Source: Opitutia bacterium (GTDB lineage Bacteria; Verrucomicrobiota; Verrucomicrobiia; Opitutales; JANYDI01). Taken from it: a DNA stretch of 40,617 bases. The stretch lies in NCBI GenBank assembly GCA_025363695.1, contig JANYDI010000148.1, positions 1-40,617 on the forward strand, in the 5' to 3' direction. The notes beneath the pieces are model-generated. The model made no database searches. It had not been told where the DNA came from and was given only the letters and a program-made list of their open reading frames with translations. Each line of letters starts with the position of its first letter. Position 1 is the first letter of the stretch. This document shows positions 19,601 to 26,710 of the stretch, one piece after another. The position numbers were made by a program, and so were the translations under genes.

Positions 19601-20467
19601 TTTCAGGCAACGAATGATAAGACCATCGTCAAAACTAGAATCAACGATACGCAGCGCATCAATGCCATTTTTATGGCAAGAACGCAGAATCGTTTTCGTC
19701 AAGGGCTCAAAAGCGCGAGCAAGCACAATCCCCCTTTGGGCATCAATAACATCCTCGACAAGAACCAAATGCGAAACATTCTCGCTTTTTAGAACAGAAT
19801 CCAGTCTGATATTTTTTATTTCATAAAATAGCTGTAAAATGTCATAATCAGAAGAATACCCCATTGCCCTCAGGAATGTAGTAATCAGGAACTTGCGACG
19901 ACGGCGACGACGATCCAAATAAACATAAAGCAAGTCATTTTGATCGAACTGAACCTCAATCCAAGTGCCTCTATCGGGCATGATACGGAAGGAACGCAGA
20001 AGCTTTCCGCTCGCATGCATCGATTCTTCAAAGCAAATACCCGGTGAACGGCAAAGCTGGTTCACCACAACGGTTTCATCTCCATTGATGATAAACGAAC
20101 CATGTTGCGTCATCATTGGAAATTCACCCATATAGATTTCTTCTTCCTTAACGAGATCCCCCTCCCTTAGCCGAAGCGTAAGATACAAGGAGAACGTATA
20201 AGTAGTTCCATTATTTATGGTATTAGACTCACTCTCCTTAGGCTCCCCTAAGCGATAAGAAACATACTCCAAGACATAACGTCCGTCGTAGCTCTCCACC
20301 GGAAACACCTCATAAAAGACTGCATGCAAACCCACTAGGTCCAGTTTTTCCAACGGGACTCCAAATTGCAGGAACTCCCGAAATGAATCAATTTGGTTTT
20401 GAATCAGTTTCGGAGGCGCGATGATCTCTTGTATTTTACCGAAGTTAATGCGTATCTCAGAAGACAT
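16685..20467 (-). CDS. rpoB: DNA-directed RNA polymerase beta subunit
   Basis: The beta subunit forms the other half of the polymerase active-site cleft and the rifampicin pocket. The frame can start at a TTG two codons earlier, but ATG 20467 (MSSEIRINFGKIQEI) gives 1260 residues and is preferred. The rifampicin region reads SQLSQFMDQINPLAALTHKR; the Asp, His and Ser most often mutated in resistance are wild type, and the I after DQ (N in Escherichia coli) is probably natural variation. Conserved EVRDVHPSHYGRICPIETP and the C-terminal FGEMEVWALEAYGAAYTL are present. An attenuator-like hairpin lies in the spacer upstream. Confidence 0.99.
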   Translation of the reverse strand: MSSEIRINFGKIQEIIAPPKLIQNQIDSFREFLQFGVPLEKLDLVGLHAVFYEVFPVESYDGRYVLEYVSYRLGEPKESESNTINNGTTYTFSLYLTLRLREGDLVKEEEIYMGEFPMMTQHGSFIINGDETVVVNQLCRSPGICFEESMHASGKLLRSFRIMPDRGTWIEVQFDQNDLLYVYLDRRRRRRKFLITTFLRAMGYSSDYDILQLFYEIKNIRLDSVLKSENVSHLVLVEDVIDAQRGIVLARAFEPLTKTILRSCHKNGIDALRIVDSSFDDGLIIRCLKKDPSRNEDEALKDIYKRLRPGEPATVANAKSLLRRLFQDPKRYDLGKVGRYKLNQKLGLSTEIHCRIVQADDIVEATKYLARLKRGEGVVDDIDHLGSRRVRTVGELLMNQCRVGLARTERLVKERMALYDQSVDSISPQKLINPKALSTVVRDFFARSQLSQFMDQINPLAALTHKRRLSALGPGGLNRDRAGFEVRDVHPSHYGRICPIETPEGPNIGLINSLSIYAKINEFGFIETPYRKVLEGVVTEAIEYLTADQEENFTVAQADAALDKEGKLIGPVTVRRRDDFVEIEPEQVNYIDLSPKQLVSVASGLIPFLEHDDANRALMGSNMQRQGVPLLRTQAPFVGTGIERLVAEDSGTVILSHSEGKVAFVDAFCIVVTPDGSLPARFDYDTPESKDLYVYKLIKFLRSNNGTCFNQRPIVKLGESVKIGSVLADGASTERGELALGFNVLVAFMPWNGYNFEDAILLSEKLLKDDIFTSIHIEEFEIIARDTKLGPEEITRDIPSIGEEALKYLDREGVILVGAHVKPGDILVGKITPKSETELAPEEKLLRAIFGEKAADVKDTSLIVPSGIYGVVRDVRVSSRTEGDAEKLSPSDKRRHIKKINEDYKSDSDKIREDLTEALSNILLGEKIPLDVRNKETGEIIIPANRKITKTLLRRLAAVYVHVDIDPSPVRIKIMDIISSFQSRFDEMDQERDRKVADVQAGLDATQRVIKSVKVYIAAKRKIQVGDKMAGRHGNKGVVAKIVPEADMPYMPDGTPVQIVLNPLGVPSRMNVGQVLETHLGWACKELGISIATPVFDGIKESQIVDLLKKAGLPSHGKSRLIDGRSGDFFDQEVTVGYLYMMKLNHLVADKIHARAVGPYSLITQQPLGGKAQYGGQRFGEMEVWALEAYGAAYTLQELLTVKSDDVARRTKMYENLVKDVNNLEAGIPESFNVLRKEIQSLCLDLELDNEGVEDIKLLG

Positions 20468-20636
20468 AAACAAACGGCTCAGTTATGGGATAAAACAGCA
20501 AAACTTCCATGACAGCGAATGGCTGCCACAAAGGTTTTTTAGCTGAAACGTGTACAAAAAAATGAGGCCGAAGTCACTTTTAAGCAAGTCGCATGAGCGA
20601 TTCATCGTTTTTTAATTACAGCTCAAAATAATAAAA

Positions 20637-20675
20637 GGAAGCCTAGTCTAGTAACATAACTAAACTAAGCCTTCC
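20637..20675 (-). terminator. Attenuator-like hairpin between rplL and rpoB
   Basis: On the minus strand GGAAGGCTTAGTTTAG, an 8-nt loop, then CTAGACTAGGCTTCC form a stem of about 15 pairs with one bulged G and two G-U pairs, followed by TTTTATTATTTT. It lies 48 nt after the rplL stop and 170 nt before the rpoB start. In Escherichia coli a partial terminator in the same spacer lowers rpoBC expression relative to rplJL, so an equivalent role is inferred. The remaining spacer (20468-20636) shows no ORF and only weak short palindromes. Confidence 0.6.
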
Positions 20676-20723
20676 CAAACAAAGAATGACTTATCAATCG
20701 AGACGCATTTGAGGATAAAAATC

Positions 20724-21107
20724 CTACTTAATCTCAACTTCAGCACCCGCTTCTTCAAGCTTTTTCTTGATTTCCTGTGCCTGCTCTTTGCTAAGCGCTT
20801 CCTTGATGACCTTAGGCGCAGCTTCTACGAGATCCTTGGTTTCCTTCAATCCCAAAGCTGTGATTTCGCGAACGACCTTAATGACATTAAGCTTATTGGG
20901 TCCACCTGATTTAAGCACAACATCAAACTCCGTCTTCTCCTCAACAGCTTCCACCGAAGCTCCCGAGCTAGCCGCAGCTGCTACAGCAACCGGTGCCGCT
21001 GCGCTCACGCCCCACTTTACTTCCAGGTCTTTTACAAGCCCTGCGATTTCCAAAACAGACTGATTACTCAACCAATCAATGACTAATTCTTTACTAAGTT
21101 GCGACAT
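20724..21107 (-). CDS. rplL: 50S ribosomal protein L7/L12
   Basis: L7/L12 forms the multimeric stalk that recruits translational GTPases. The 127-residue product has the N-terminal dimerisation domain (KELVIDWLSNQSVLEIAGLV), an Ala-rich hinge (residues about 38-55) and the globular C-terminal domain. That domain carries FDVVLKSGGPNKLNVIKVVR and GLKETKDLVEAAPKVIKEAL. It lies between attenuator-like hairpins: one upstream after rplJ, one downstream before rpoB. That fits a need for more copies than its neighbours. Confidence 0.98.
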   Translation of the reverse strand: MSQLSKELVIDWLSNQSVLEIAGLVKDLEVKWGVSAAAPVAVAAAASSGASVEAVEEKTEFDVVLKSGGPNKLNVIKVVREITALGLKETKDLVEAAPKVIKEALSKEQAQEIKKKLEEAGAEVEIK

Positions 21108-21142
21108 GATTTTTTTTACGATTAGCGTTAAGAAACATTTAA

Positions 21143-21196
21143 GAGCAGCCTGCTCCTAACCGATTCACAGTGTAAAACCAAGACTTTAGAGTCTTG
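21143..21196 (-). promoter_or_regulatory. Hairpins in the rplJ-rplL spacer
   Basis: The 99-nt spacer holds two small inverted repeats. CAAGACT / AGTCTTG (21179-21196) lies 10 nt after the rplJ stop and is followed in the transcript by GTTTTAC. GAGCA / TGCTC (21143-21155) lies closer to rplL. The first could act as a weak terminator or processing site, or mark the end of a sub-transcript. Evidence is limited to pairing and position. Confidence 0.35.
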
Positions 21197-21206
21197 ATTT
21201 AAAATT

Positions 21207-21713
21207 TTAAGCTGACTTGCTTTCCACATAGGCCTGCAGCACACGAGCAACAGACGAAGGCACCGCTTGGCAGACAGTAACAAATTGACGAGCGGGTGTA
21301 GAAAGAAGCCCTACAAATTGAGCACGCATAACATCCAGCGAAGGCAACTCGGCCAAACGATCGATGTCTGCCGCATTAAGAACGGAGCGGTGCAAAGCTC
21401 CTGATTTAATGCTTAGCTTATTTTTTTCCTTTATAAAAGCCTTAAGAACTTTTGCAACCTCAGACGCATCTGATTTGCCGCAGACAAGCGCCGTAGGGCC
21501 ATTAATCGACCCCAAAGAAATACCCTTCTCCGCCAGAACACGAGAAAGCAGCGTATTTTTCACAACGTGAAAACGCGCCTTGTGCTGCGCCAAGCGCCGT
21601 CTAAGCTCCTGGACATCAAGGACCGTTATCTTTTGATAGTCGGTGAGAAAGAAATAGCTCGCATGCTCCAATTTAGAAGCAATATCTTCCGCCAAATATT
21701 TTTTAATTTCCAT
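21207..21713 (-). CDS. rplJ: 50S ribosomal protein L10
   Basis: L10 anchors L7/L12 dimers to 23S rRNA to build the stalk. The 168-residue product has the N-terminal rRNA-binding domain, including HASYFFLTDYQKITVLDVQE, LRRRLAQHKARFHVVKNTLL and GPTALVCGK. A C-terminal helix (ARQFVTVCQAVPSSVARVLQ) for L7/L12 follows. Length is usual. It lies 5 nt after rplA, leaving no separate leader for the L10 autoregulation known from Escherichia coli. Confidence 0.97.
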   Translation of the reverse strand: MEIKKYLAEDIASKLEHASYFFLTDYQKITVLDVQELRRRLAQHKARFHVVKNTLLSRVLAEKGISLGSINGPTALVCGKSDASEVAKVLKAFIKEKNKLSIKSGALHRSVLNAADIDRLAELPSLDVMRAQFVGLLSTPARQFVTVCQAVPSSVARVLQAYVESKSA

Positions 21714-21718
21714 AACGA

Positions 21719-22402
21719 TTAAACCTTAGAATACTCGATATTACTCAGTTCGACACCAGGGCTCATAGAAAGGCTCACCGTTAAACTACCGATATAAACG
21801 CCCTTATGCGATGCCGGCCTGGCTGAAATAAGCACCTGCATCCCTTCTTTGATATTTTCTTTAATCGCTGATTCTGAAAAAGAACGCTTTCCCATGATGA
21901 TGCCGACGTTAGCCGTCTTATCCATCTTGAACTCAACCCGACCCGCCTTAAGTTTGGCAATCGCCTCGGCAACATCGTCCGTAACGGTACCCGATTTTGG
22001 CGTAGGCATCAGACCACGAGGGCCTAAAACACGAGCAATCTTGCGTACTTCCTTCATCGCATCCGGCGTCGCCACCGCAACATCAAAGCCTAACCAACCT
22101 TCTTGAATCTTGGCCATGAGGTCCTCAAGGCCTGCAAAATCGGCACCTGCCTTCAACGCCGCCTGCGGATCACTGGTGAAAACCAAGACAGATACCTTGC
22201 GGCCACTTCCGTTAGGAAGGTCCAAAACCCCACGAACCATGTGTTCATTGTTCTTGGGATCCACCTTCAGCCGAGCTGAAAGCTCAACGGTTTCGTCAAA
22301 CTTGGCCCTGGGCATCTTATACAAAAGTGCCACAGCTTCATCCAAGGAATAACTTTTCGTTAAGTCCCCTACTTTTTGAGCCTCTTTATAGCGCTTACTC
22401 AT
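21719..22402 (-). CDS. rplA: 50S ribosomal protein L1
   Basis: L1 forms the mobile stalk near the E site. The 227-residue product has the family motifs VELSARLKVDPKN and GVLDLPNGSGRKVSVLVFTS. KIARVLGPRGLMPTPKSGTV and GRVEFKMDKTANVGIIMGKR complete the rRNA-binding domain. It follows rplK by 8 nt. In other bacteria L1 represses its own L11-L1 mRNA; no matching site was recognised here. Confidence 0.98.
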   Translation of the reverse strand: MSKRYKEAQKVGDLTKSYSLDEAVALLYKMPRAKFDETVELSARLKVDPKNNEHMVRGVLDLPNGSGRKVSVLVFTSDPQAALKAGADFAGLEDLMAKIQEGWLGFDVAVATPDAMKEVRKIARVLGPRGLMPTPKSGTVTDDVAEAIAKLKAGRVEFKMDKTANVGIIMGKRSFSESAIKENIKEGMQVLISARPASHKGVYIGSLTVSLSMSPGVELSNIEYSKV

Positions 22403-22410
22403 ACAAAAAC

Positions 22411-22851
22411 TTAATCCTTAACCTCGATTCCCATGTTTCTAGCCGTTCCAGCAATCATGCGAACGGCTGCCTCGTCGTTCGAAGTATTGAGGTCCTTCTT
22501 CTTTATCTGTACGATTTCCAGAAGCTGAGCACGCGTAACCGTCCCTACCTTTTGACGATTGGGGACAGGAGACCCCTTCAAGATGCCCAACATCTTTTTC
22601 AAGAGCGCAGCAACTGGGGAAGACTTTAGAATAAACGAATACGTGCGATCTTGATAGATAGTGATCACAGCAGGCACAACAAGTCCTGCCTGATCCTTCG
22701 TACGCTCATTAAATTCCTTACAGAAAGCGGCAATGTTGATCCCGTGCGGACCCAGTGCAGGCCCAACCGGAGGAGCAGGATTCGCTGCTCCGGCAGGCAA
22801 TTGCAACTTAACCCTTGCCTTTTCTTTTTTCTTTTTTACTGCTGTACTCAT
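22411..22851 (-). CDS. rplK: 50S ribosomal protein L11
   Basis: L11 binds the GTPase-associated region of 23S rRNA and is needed for RelA activation and thiostrepton binding in bacteria that have them. The 146-residue product has the proline-rich LPAGAANPAPPVGPALGPHG near residues 20-39. VPAVITIYQDRTYSF follows, and it ends RMIAGTARNMGIEVKD. The N-terminus carries extra lysines (MSTAVKKKKEKARVK). It follows nusG. Confidence 0.98.
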   Translation of the reverse strand: MSTAVKKKKEKARVKLQLPAGAANPAPPVGPALGPHGINIAAFCKEFNERTKDQAGLVVPAVITIYQDRTYSFILKSSPVAALLKKMLGILKGSPVPNRQKVGTVTRAQLLEIVQIKKKDLNTSNDEAAVRMIAGTARNMGIEVKD

Positions 22852-22882
22852 ATCTAGAACGTTTTAATTAAAATAAAAAATA

Positions 22883-23458
22883 TTAATCCACTCGCTGAAC
22901 TTGCCAATATTCAAGCTCAACCGGTGTACTGCGCCCAAAAATAGAAACGGAAACCTTCAGACGCCCGCGTTCTGGATCTATCGCATTCACTTGGCCTGTC
23001 AACTCAACAAAAGGACCGTCATTAATCTTCACAACCTCCCCAAGCCCAAAGGAAACCTTCAAAACTTCCTTATCTTCGGAATCAACAACCTGCTTCTTAA
23101 TTCTATCGATTTCAAAAGCTTTCAAGGGCGTCGGTTTATTGCCTCCAATAAACCCAATAACACCCTGAGTTTCCCATATAACAAACTGCCAAGGAGCCTG
23201 AAGCAACTCACCCTCCGCATCGAAAAGATGCATCAGAATGAAAACATAGCCAGGATAGACCTTGCGCACGCGTTGCAATTTCTTGCCATGCTTGACCTCA
23301 ACCACATTTTCAGTAGGCACGAGTACCTCCAAAACATAATCCTTGAGATCTCCCAACGCAACAAACTTGTCCAAGTACGACTTGACCTTCAGCTCCTGAT
23401 TTGGGAGCGTATGTAAAGTGTACCACTTGGCTTCACCAACTGCGACGGGATATGACAT
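22883..23458 (-). CDS. nusG: Transcription termination/antitermination factor NusG
   Basis: NusG binds RNA polymerase through its N-terminal domain and couples it to Rho or to the ribosome (via S10) through its C-terminal KOW domain. The 191-residue product has AKWYTLHTLPNQELKVKSYL, then VRKVYPGYVFILMHL. The KOW region GLGEVVKINDGPFVELTGQV ends the protein. It lies between secE and rplK, the common arrangement. Confidence 0.97.
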   Translation of the reverse strand: MSYPVAVGEAKWYTLHTLPNQELKVKSYLDKFVALGDLKDYVLEVLVPTENVVEVKHGKKLQRVRKVYPGYVFILMHLFDAEGELLQAPWQFVIWETQGVIGFIGGNKPTPLKAFEIDRIKKQVVDSEDKEVLKVSFGLGEVVKINDGPFVELTGQVNAIDPERGRLKVSVSIFGRSTPVELEYWQVQRVD

Positions 23459-23466
23459 AAAAAAAC

Positions 23467-23673
23467 TTAGGATTTAACCCAGTCCGTAAAAAAGGAAATA
23501 AGGTTGTACAAGGAAAAATCAAATAAAGCAACAAAAAAACCTAAGACAGAAACAGAAAAAAGCACCACAAGCGTAGACTGCCAAAGTTCTTGGAAGTTAG
23601 GCCAGGAAGCTTTTTTGAGCTCTGTTACGGTTTCACCAAGGAAAACGCGTGTCTTTTGAAAAGGATTAAACAT
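23467..23673 (-). CDS. secE: Protein translocase subunit SecE
   Basis: SecE clamps SecY in the membrane. The 68-residue product is the short single-span form. It has an amphipathic conserved segment ETVTELKKASWPNFQELWQS (about residues 13-32) and one membrane helix (LVVLFSVSVLGFFVALFDFS). Start ATG 23673. It lies 11 nt after tRNA-Trp and 8 nt before nusG. Confidence 0.95.
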   Translation of the reverse strand: MFNPFQKTRVFLGETVTELKKASWPNFQELWQSTLVVLFSVSVLGFFVALFDFSLYNLISFFTDWVKS

Positions 23674-23684
23674 ACATTTTAAAC

Positions 23685-23761
23685 TGGCGGGAGCAGAGGG
23701 ACTCGAACCCCCAGCCTACGGTTTTGGAGACCGTTGCTCTACCAAATTGAGCTATACTCCC
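23685..23761 (-). tRNA. tRNA-Trp (CCA anticodon)
   Basis: Minus-strand cloverleaf of 77 nt including an encoded 3' CCA. The acceptor arm GGGAGTA pairs with TGCTCCC (one G-T pair). The anticodon stem-loop is ACGGT-CTCCAAA-ACCGT with anticodon CCA, and the T arm contains GGGGGTTCGAGTCCC. It lies between tuf and secE, a conserved position for tRNA-Trp. Confidence 0.97.
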
Positions 23762-23833
23762 AAAATGGAGTATTTTTCCAAGAGCATTCGGATGCACGCA
23801 TCTTCCGTACATCCGCCCCATAATAACACCTAT

Positions 23834-25024
23834 TTATTTTATGATTTCAACAATACGACCAGCCCCGATGGTTTTTCCGCCTTCACGGATAGCAAAACGC
23901 TGCCCTTTTTCCATGGCAATCTTTTTTTCCATCTTAAGCTCGATCTGAATATTGTCTCCAGGCATCACCATTTCCTTACCCTCAGGAAGGAAGCATTCGC
24001 CGGTCACGTCAGCGGTACCATAATAAAACTGAGGACGATACCCGTTAAAGAAAGGCGTATGACGTCCACCTTCTTCTCTGCTCAAAACATAAATCTCAGC
24101 CTTAGCTTGGTCGTGAGGCGTAATACTGCCCGGAGCGGCCAAAACTTGCCCGCGTTCAATTTCTTCCTTAGCAACCCCACGCAAGAGCAAGCCTACGTTG
24201 TCGCCAGCAACCCCTTCATCGAGGATTTTACGGAACATTTCAACGCCTGTGCAGATAGCCTTACGTGTCGCACGGAACCCAACAAGCTCGACTTCTTCGC
24301 CCACTTTGACCTTACCGCGTTCAATACGACCCGTGGCCACAGTTCCGCGACCCGTAATCGTAAACACGTCTTCAACAGACATCAGGAAAGGCTTGTCGAT
24401 TTCACGTTGAGGCAAAGGAATTTCCTTGTCCAGTGCATCCATCAACTGATTAACAGAATTGACACCCATTTCTGAGCCTTCCATAGCACCCTGAGAGGAG
24501 CCGCGCACCACAACGGTCTTTTCGCCGTCATAACCATACTTAGTCAGTAGGTCGCGCACTTCCATTTCGACAAGCTCCAAAAGGTCAGGGTCGTCGATCA
24601 AATCGATTTTATTAATAAAAACAACAATTTTTGGCACCCCTACTTGATAGGCCAAAAGAATGTGCTCGCGCGTCTGAGGCATCGCACCGTCAGCGGCACT
24701 GACAACAAGAATCGCACCGTCCATCTGAGCGGCGCCCGTAATCATGTTTTTAACAAAGTCAGCGTGCCCAGGACAGTCCACGTGAGCATAGTGACGCGAA
24801 GCCGTTTCGTACTCTACGTGCGAAACCGCGATGGTCACCGTCTTATTGGCGTCACGCACCGTACCACCCTTGGTGATTTCAGCATAACTCTTCAACTCAG
24901 CCAGTCCTTTACCCGACTGAACCTTAAGAATTGCTGTCGTAAGCGTAGACTTCCCGTGGTCAACGTGACCAATTGTGCCCACATTAACGTGAGGTTTTGT
25001 TCTTTCGAATTTATCTTTTGCCAT
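23834..25024 (-). CDS. tuf: Elongation factor Tu with unusual switch I
   Basis: EF-Tu delivers aminoacyl-tRNA to the ribosome. The 396-residue product is full length. The P-loop is GHVDHGKS (residues 19-26), the G3 motif DCPG (83-86) and the G4 motif NKID (138-141). Switch I is atypical: where most EF-Tu proteins read ARGITI, residues 60-65 read NKTVTI, preceded by TKGGTVRDA; the GTP/Mg-sensing threonine (T64) is kept. Near the C-terminus YGTADVTG replaces the common FRTTDVTG. It lies between tRNA-Thr and tRNA-Trp; no Shine-Dalgarno is seen. The rest of the protein is well conserved, so it is surely functional. Confidence 0.98.
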   Translation of the reverse strand: MAKDKFERTKPHVNVGTIGHVDHGKSTLTTAILKVQSGKGLAELKSYAEITKGGTVRDANKTVTIAVSHVEYETASRHYAHVDCPGHADFVKNMITGAAQMDGAILVVSAADGAMPQTREHILLAYQVGVPKIVVFINKIDLIDDPDLLELVEMEVRDLLTKYGYDGEKTVVVRGSSQGAMEGSEMGVNSVNQLMDALDKEIPLPQREIDKPFLMSVEDVFTITGRGTVATGRIERGKVKVGEEVELVGFRATRKAICTGVEMFRKILDEGVAGDNVGLLLRGVAKEEIERGQVLAAPGSITPHDQAKAEIYVLSREEGGRHTPFFNGYRPQFYYGTADVTGECFLPEGKEMVMPGDNIQIELKMEKKIAMEKGQRFAIREGGKTIGAGRIVEIIK

Positions 25025-25064
25025 AGCGATTCAGATTTAATGGTTGTTGTTGGTTAAAAAAGAC

Positions 25065-25140
25065 TGGAGCCCACGAGCGGATTCGAACCGCCGACCTCGT
25101 CCTTACCAAGGACGTGCTCTGCCAACTGAGCTACATGGGC
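25065..25140 (-). tRNA. tRNA-Thr (GGT anticodon)
   Basis: Minus-strand cloverleaf of 76 nt with encoded CCA. The acceptor GCCCATG pairs with CGTGGGC, the D arm contains GCTCAGTTGGCAGAGC, and the anticodon stem-loop CGTCC-TTGGTAA-GGACG gives anticodon GGT. The T arm is GGCGGTTCGAATCCGCT. It is the first gene of the tuf-secE-nusG transcription unit, a common tRNA-Thr position. Confidence 0.97.
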
Positions 25141-25580
25141 CTTTCACTCTATTAGAAAGACGCTTCGTTAGGTAAGACAGAAACACTCAAGAGTTCAAGC
25201 GAGCCGCAAGCCTTAAAAGAAGCAAAAACCCTGCTTCCCCTAGAGAGGTGGACAAGATTGAGATGCACGAGGATGCTTAAAGATTTTTTTAAGGTCAAGC
25301 TTTTATTTTAATAAAGTTAAAAAATACGCAAAAACCCTCCTTCAACGACCAGCCTCCACAGGTCTTCAAAAGAAAATACGCAGCTTTCCCCTCCCCCATT
25401 CCCCAAAGCCCTTTCGCCCCCCCGAACCTTTTGAGGTTTTATTAGGTGCCCATTGTTTCGAAAATAAAGACTATTGTCAATACCTAAATCAAAAAAAATT
25501 TAGCAAAAACTGAAATTTGCCTTCAAATCTTTGTTGACACAAAACCCCAAAACCCCCATCTTAAGGTTTTATACTCAGTT
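25141..25580. other. Spacer between divergent tRNA-Thr/tuf and prfB units
   Basis: This 440-bp gap holds no convincing ORF. It contains the leftward promoter listed separately, a long leader on the minus strand and AT-rich stretches near 25290-25330. A hairpin GAAGCA / TGCTTC (about 25219-25237), followed on the minus strand by TTTT, could be a leader attenuator. Rightward, TTGACA at 25534-25539 and TATACT at 25570-25575 flank the prfB start region, but they are 30 bp apart and so do not form one standard promoter. None of the composite palindromes seen further right occurs here. Confidence 0.6.
25452..25480 (-). promoter_or_regulatory. Candidate promoter of the tRNA-Thr/tuf superoperon
   Basis: On the minus strand a perfect -35 TTGACA (25480-25475), a 17-bp spacer and AACAAT (25457-25452; 4 of 6 matches to TATAAT) are followed by about 310 nt of leader before tRNA-Thr. 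It is the best sigma-70 match in the divergent spacer. A second TTGACC at about 25293-25298 has no plausible -10 at the right distance. Confidence 0.5.
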
Positions 25581-26706
25581 ATGCTCAGTTTTGAACTACG
25601 AAAAGATTTTAACACGCTGCTGGAACGCACGGACCACCTGTGGGGGTTCCTTTAAGGTCCCTCAAAAAGAGGCGTCCATAGCCCAAATAGAAGCCGAAAT
25701 GGCCCTGTCTTCTTTTTGGGAAAACAAGGAAGTCGCGCGCCTAAAAAGCGCCCAGCTCAGCCAGCTCAAGCGCGAGCATGGGCAGATTACCGATTTTAAG
25801 CGTCAAGTAGAGGATTTTGCTGTCCTTTGGGAGCTGGCCAATGACGAAGCCTCCCTCGACAGCGCAACGCTTTTGGAAGTCGAAAAAACGCTCAAAACCC
25901 TCCTGCAGCGCCTGGCCAGCCTTGAAGTTTTGGCCTTTCTGAGCGGCCCGCAGGACTCCCATAACGCCATTCTCTCTATTCATGCGGGCGCCGGAGGCAC
26001 GGAATCCTGCGATTGGGCTCAAATGCTGCTGCGCATGTACACCCGCTGGGCTGAACGCGAGGGCTATACTGTCGAAGTCCAAGACCTACAAGCGGGCGAA
26101 GAAGCCGGCATCCAAACGGCCTGCTTGCGCATCATCGGTCCCCACGCCTACGGCCATGCCAAGGCCGAACGGGGCGTCCATCGCCTCGTGCGTATCAGCC
26201 CCTTTGACTCCAATAGCCGCAGGCATACGTCCTTTTGCGCCGTCGACGTCATTGCCGAAGTCGAAGACGATGCCCCCATAGAAATTCTCGATAAAGATTT
26301 AAGGATAGATACCTACCGAGCCGGCGGCGCAGGCGGCCAGCACGTCAATAAAACCGACTCAGCCGTGCGCATCACCCACCTCCCTACCAACATCGTAGTG
26401 GCCTGTCAAAATGAGCGCTCCCAGCACAAAAACAAGGCCGCAGCCATGAAGGTCCTCAAATCTAAGCTGTATGAGAAAGTCATGGACGAAAAACGCTCTC
26501 AAATGGAACAATTCTATAGCGAAAAAGGCGAAATCGGCTGGGGCTATCAGATCCGCAGCTACGTCTTCCAACCCTATCAAATGGTCAAGGACCTTCGCAC
26601 CGGCACCGAAAGCTCCAACCTCCAAACCATCATGGATGGCGACATTAACCCCTTCATCCACAGCTGGTTGCGTAACGGTTGTCCAAGAAAGCGCTTAGAA
26701 AGTTAA
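25581..26706 (+). CDS. prfB: Peptide chain release factor 2 (programmed +1 frameshift)
   Basis: RF2 terminates translation at UGA and UAA. Translation starts at ATG 25581 and reads 24 codons (MLSFELRKDFNTLLERTDHL...) to CTT TAA at 25650-25655; the rest is in the +1 frame from AAG 25654 to the stop ending at 26706, giving about 374 residues. The stop-codon-recognising tripeptide SPF lies in RISPFDSNSRR, and the peptidyl-hydrolysis motif GGQ in RAGGAGGQHVNKTDS. A continuous frame begins earlier near 25531, but its N-terminus does not resemble RF2, while the 24-codon leader does. The stop is followed within 5 nt by the first repeat composite. Confidence 0.95.
25641..25656 (+). promoter_or_regulatory. 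RF2 programmed frameshift signal with UAA stop
   Basis: The site reads TGG GGG TTC CTT TAA G. GGGGG is the internal Shine-Dalgarno-like element, spaced 3 nt before the slippery CTT exactly as in Escherichia coli (AGG GGG TAT CTT TGA C). Peptidyl-tRNA-Leu can slip from CUU to UUU. The zero-frame stop is UAA instead of the usual UGA, so RF1 as well as RF2 can compete with the shift. Confidence 0.9.
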
Positions 26707-26710
26707 GGCC

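Noticed and set aside
25293..25298. TTGACC as -35 of a second tRNA-Thr/tuf promoter
   Set aside because: The hexamer at 17 bp (CATCCT) is a poor -10; the TTGACA at 25475-25480 is better.
25531..25653. Continuous prfB reading frame starting at 25531 without frameshift
   Set aside because: The upstream part does not resemble RF2, while the 24 zero-frame codons from 25581 do, and the frameshift signal is complete.
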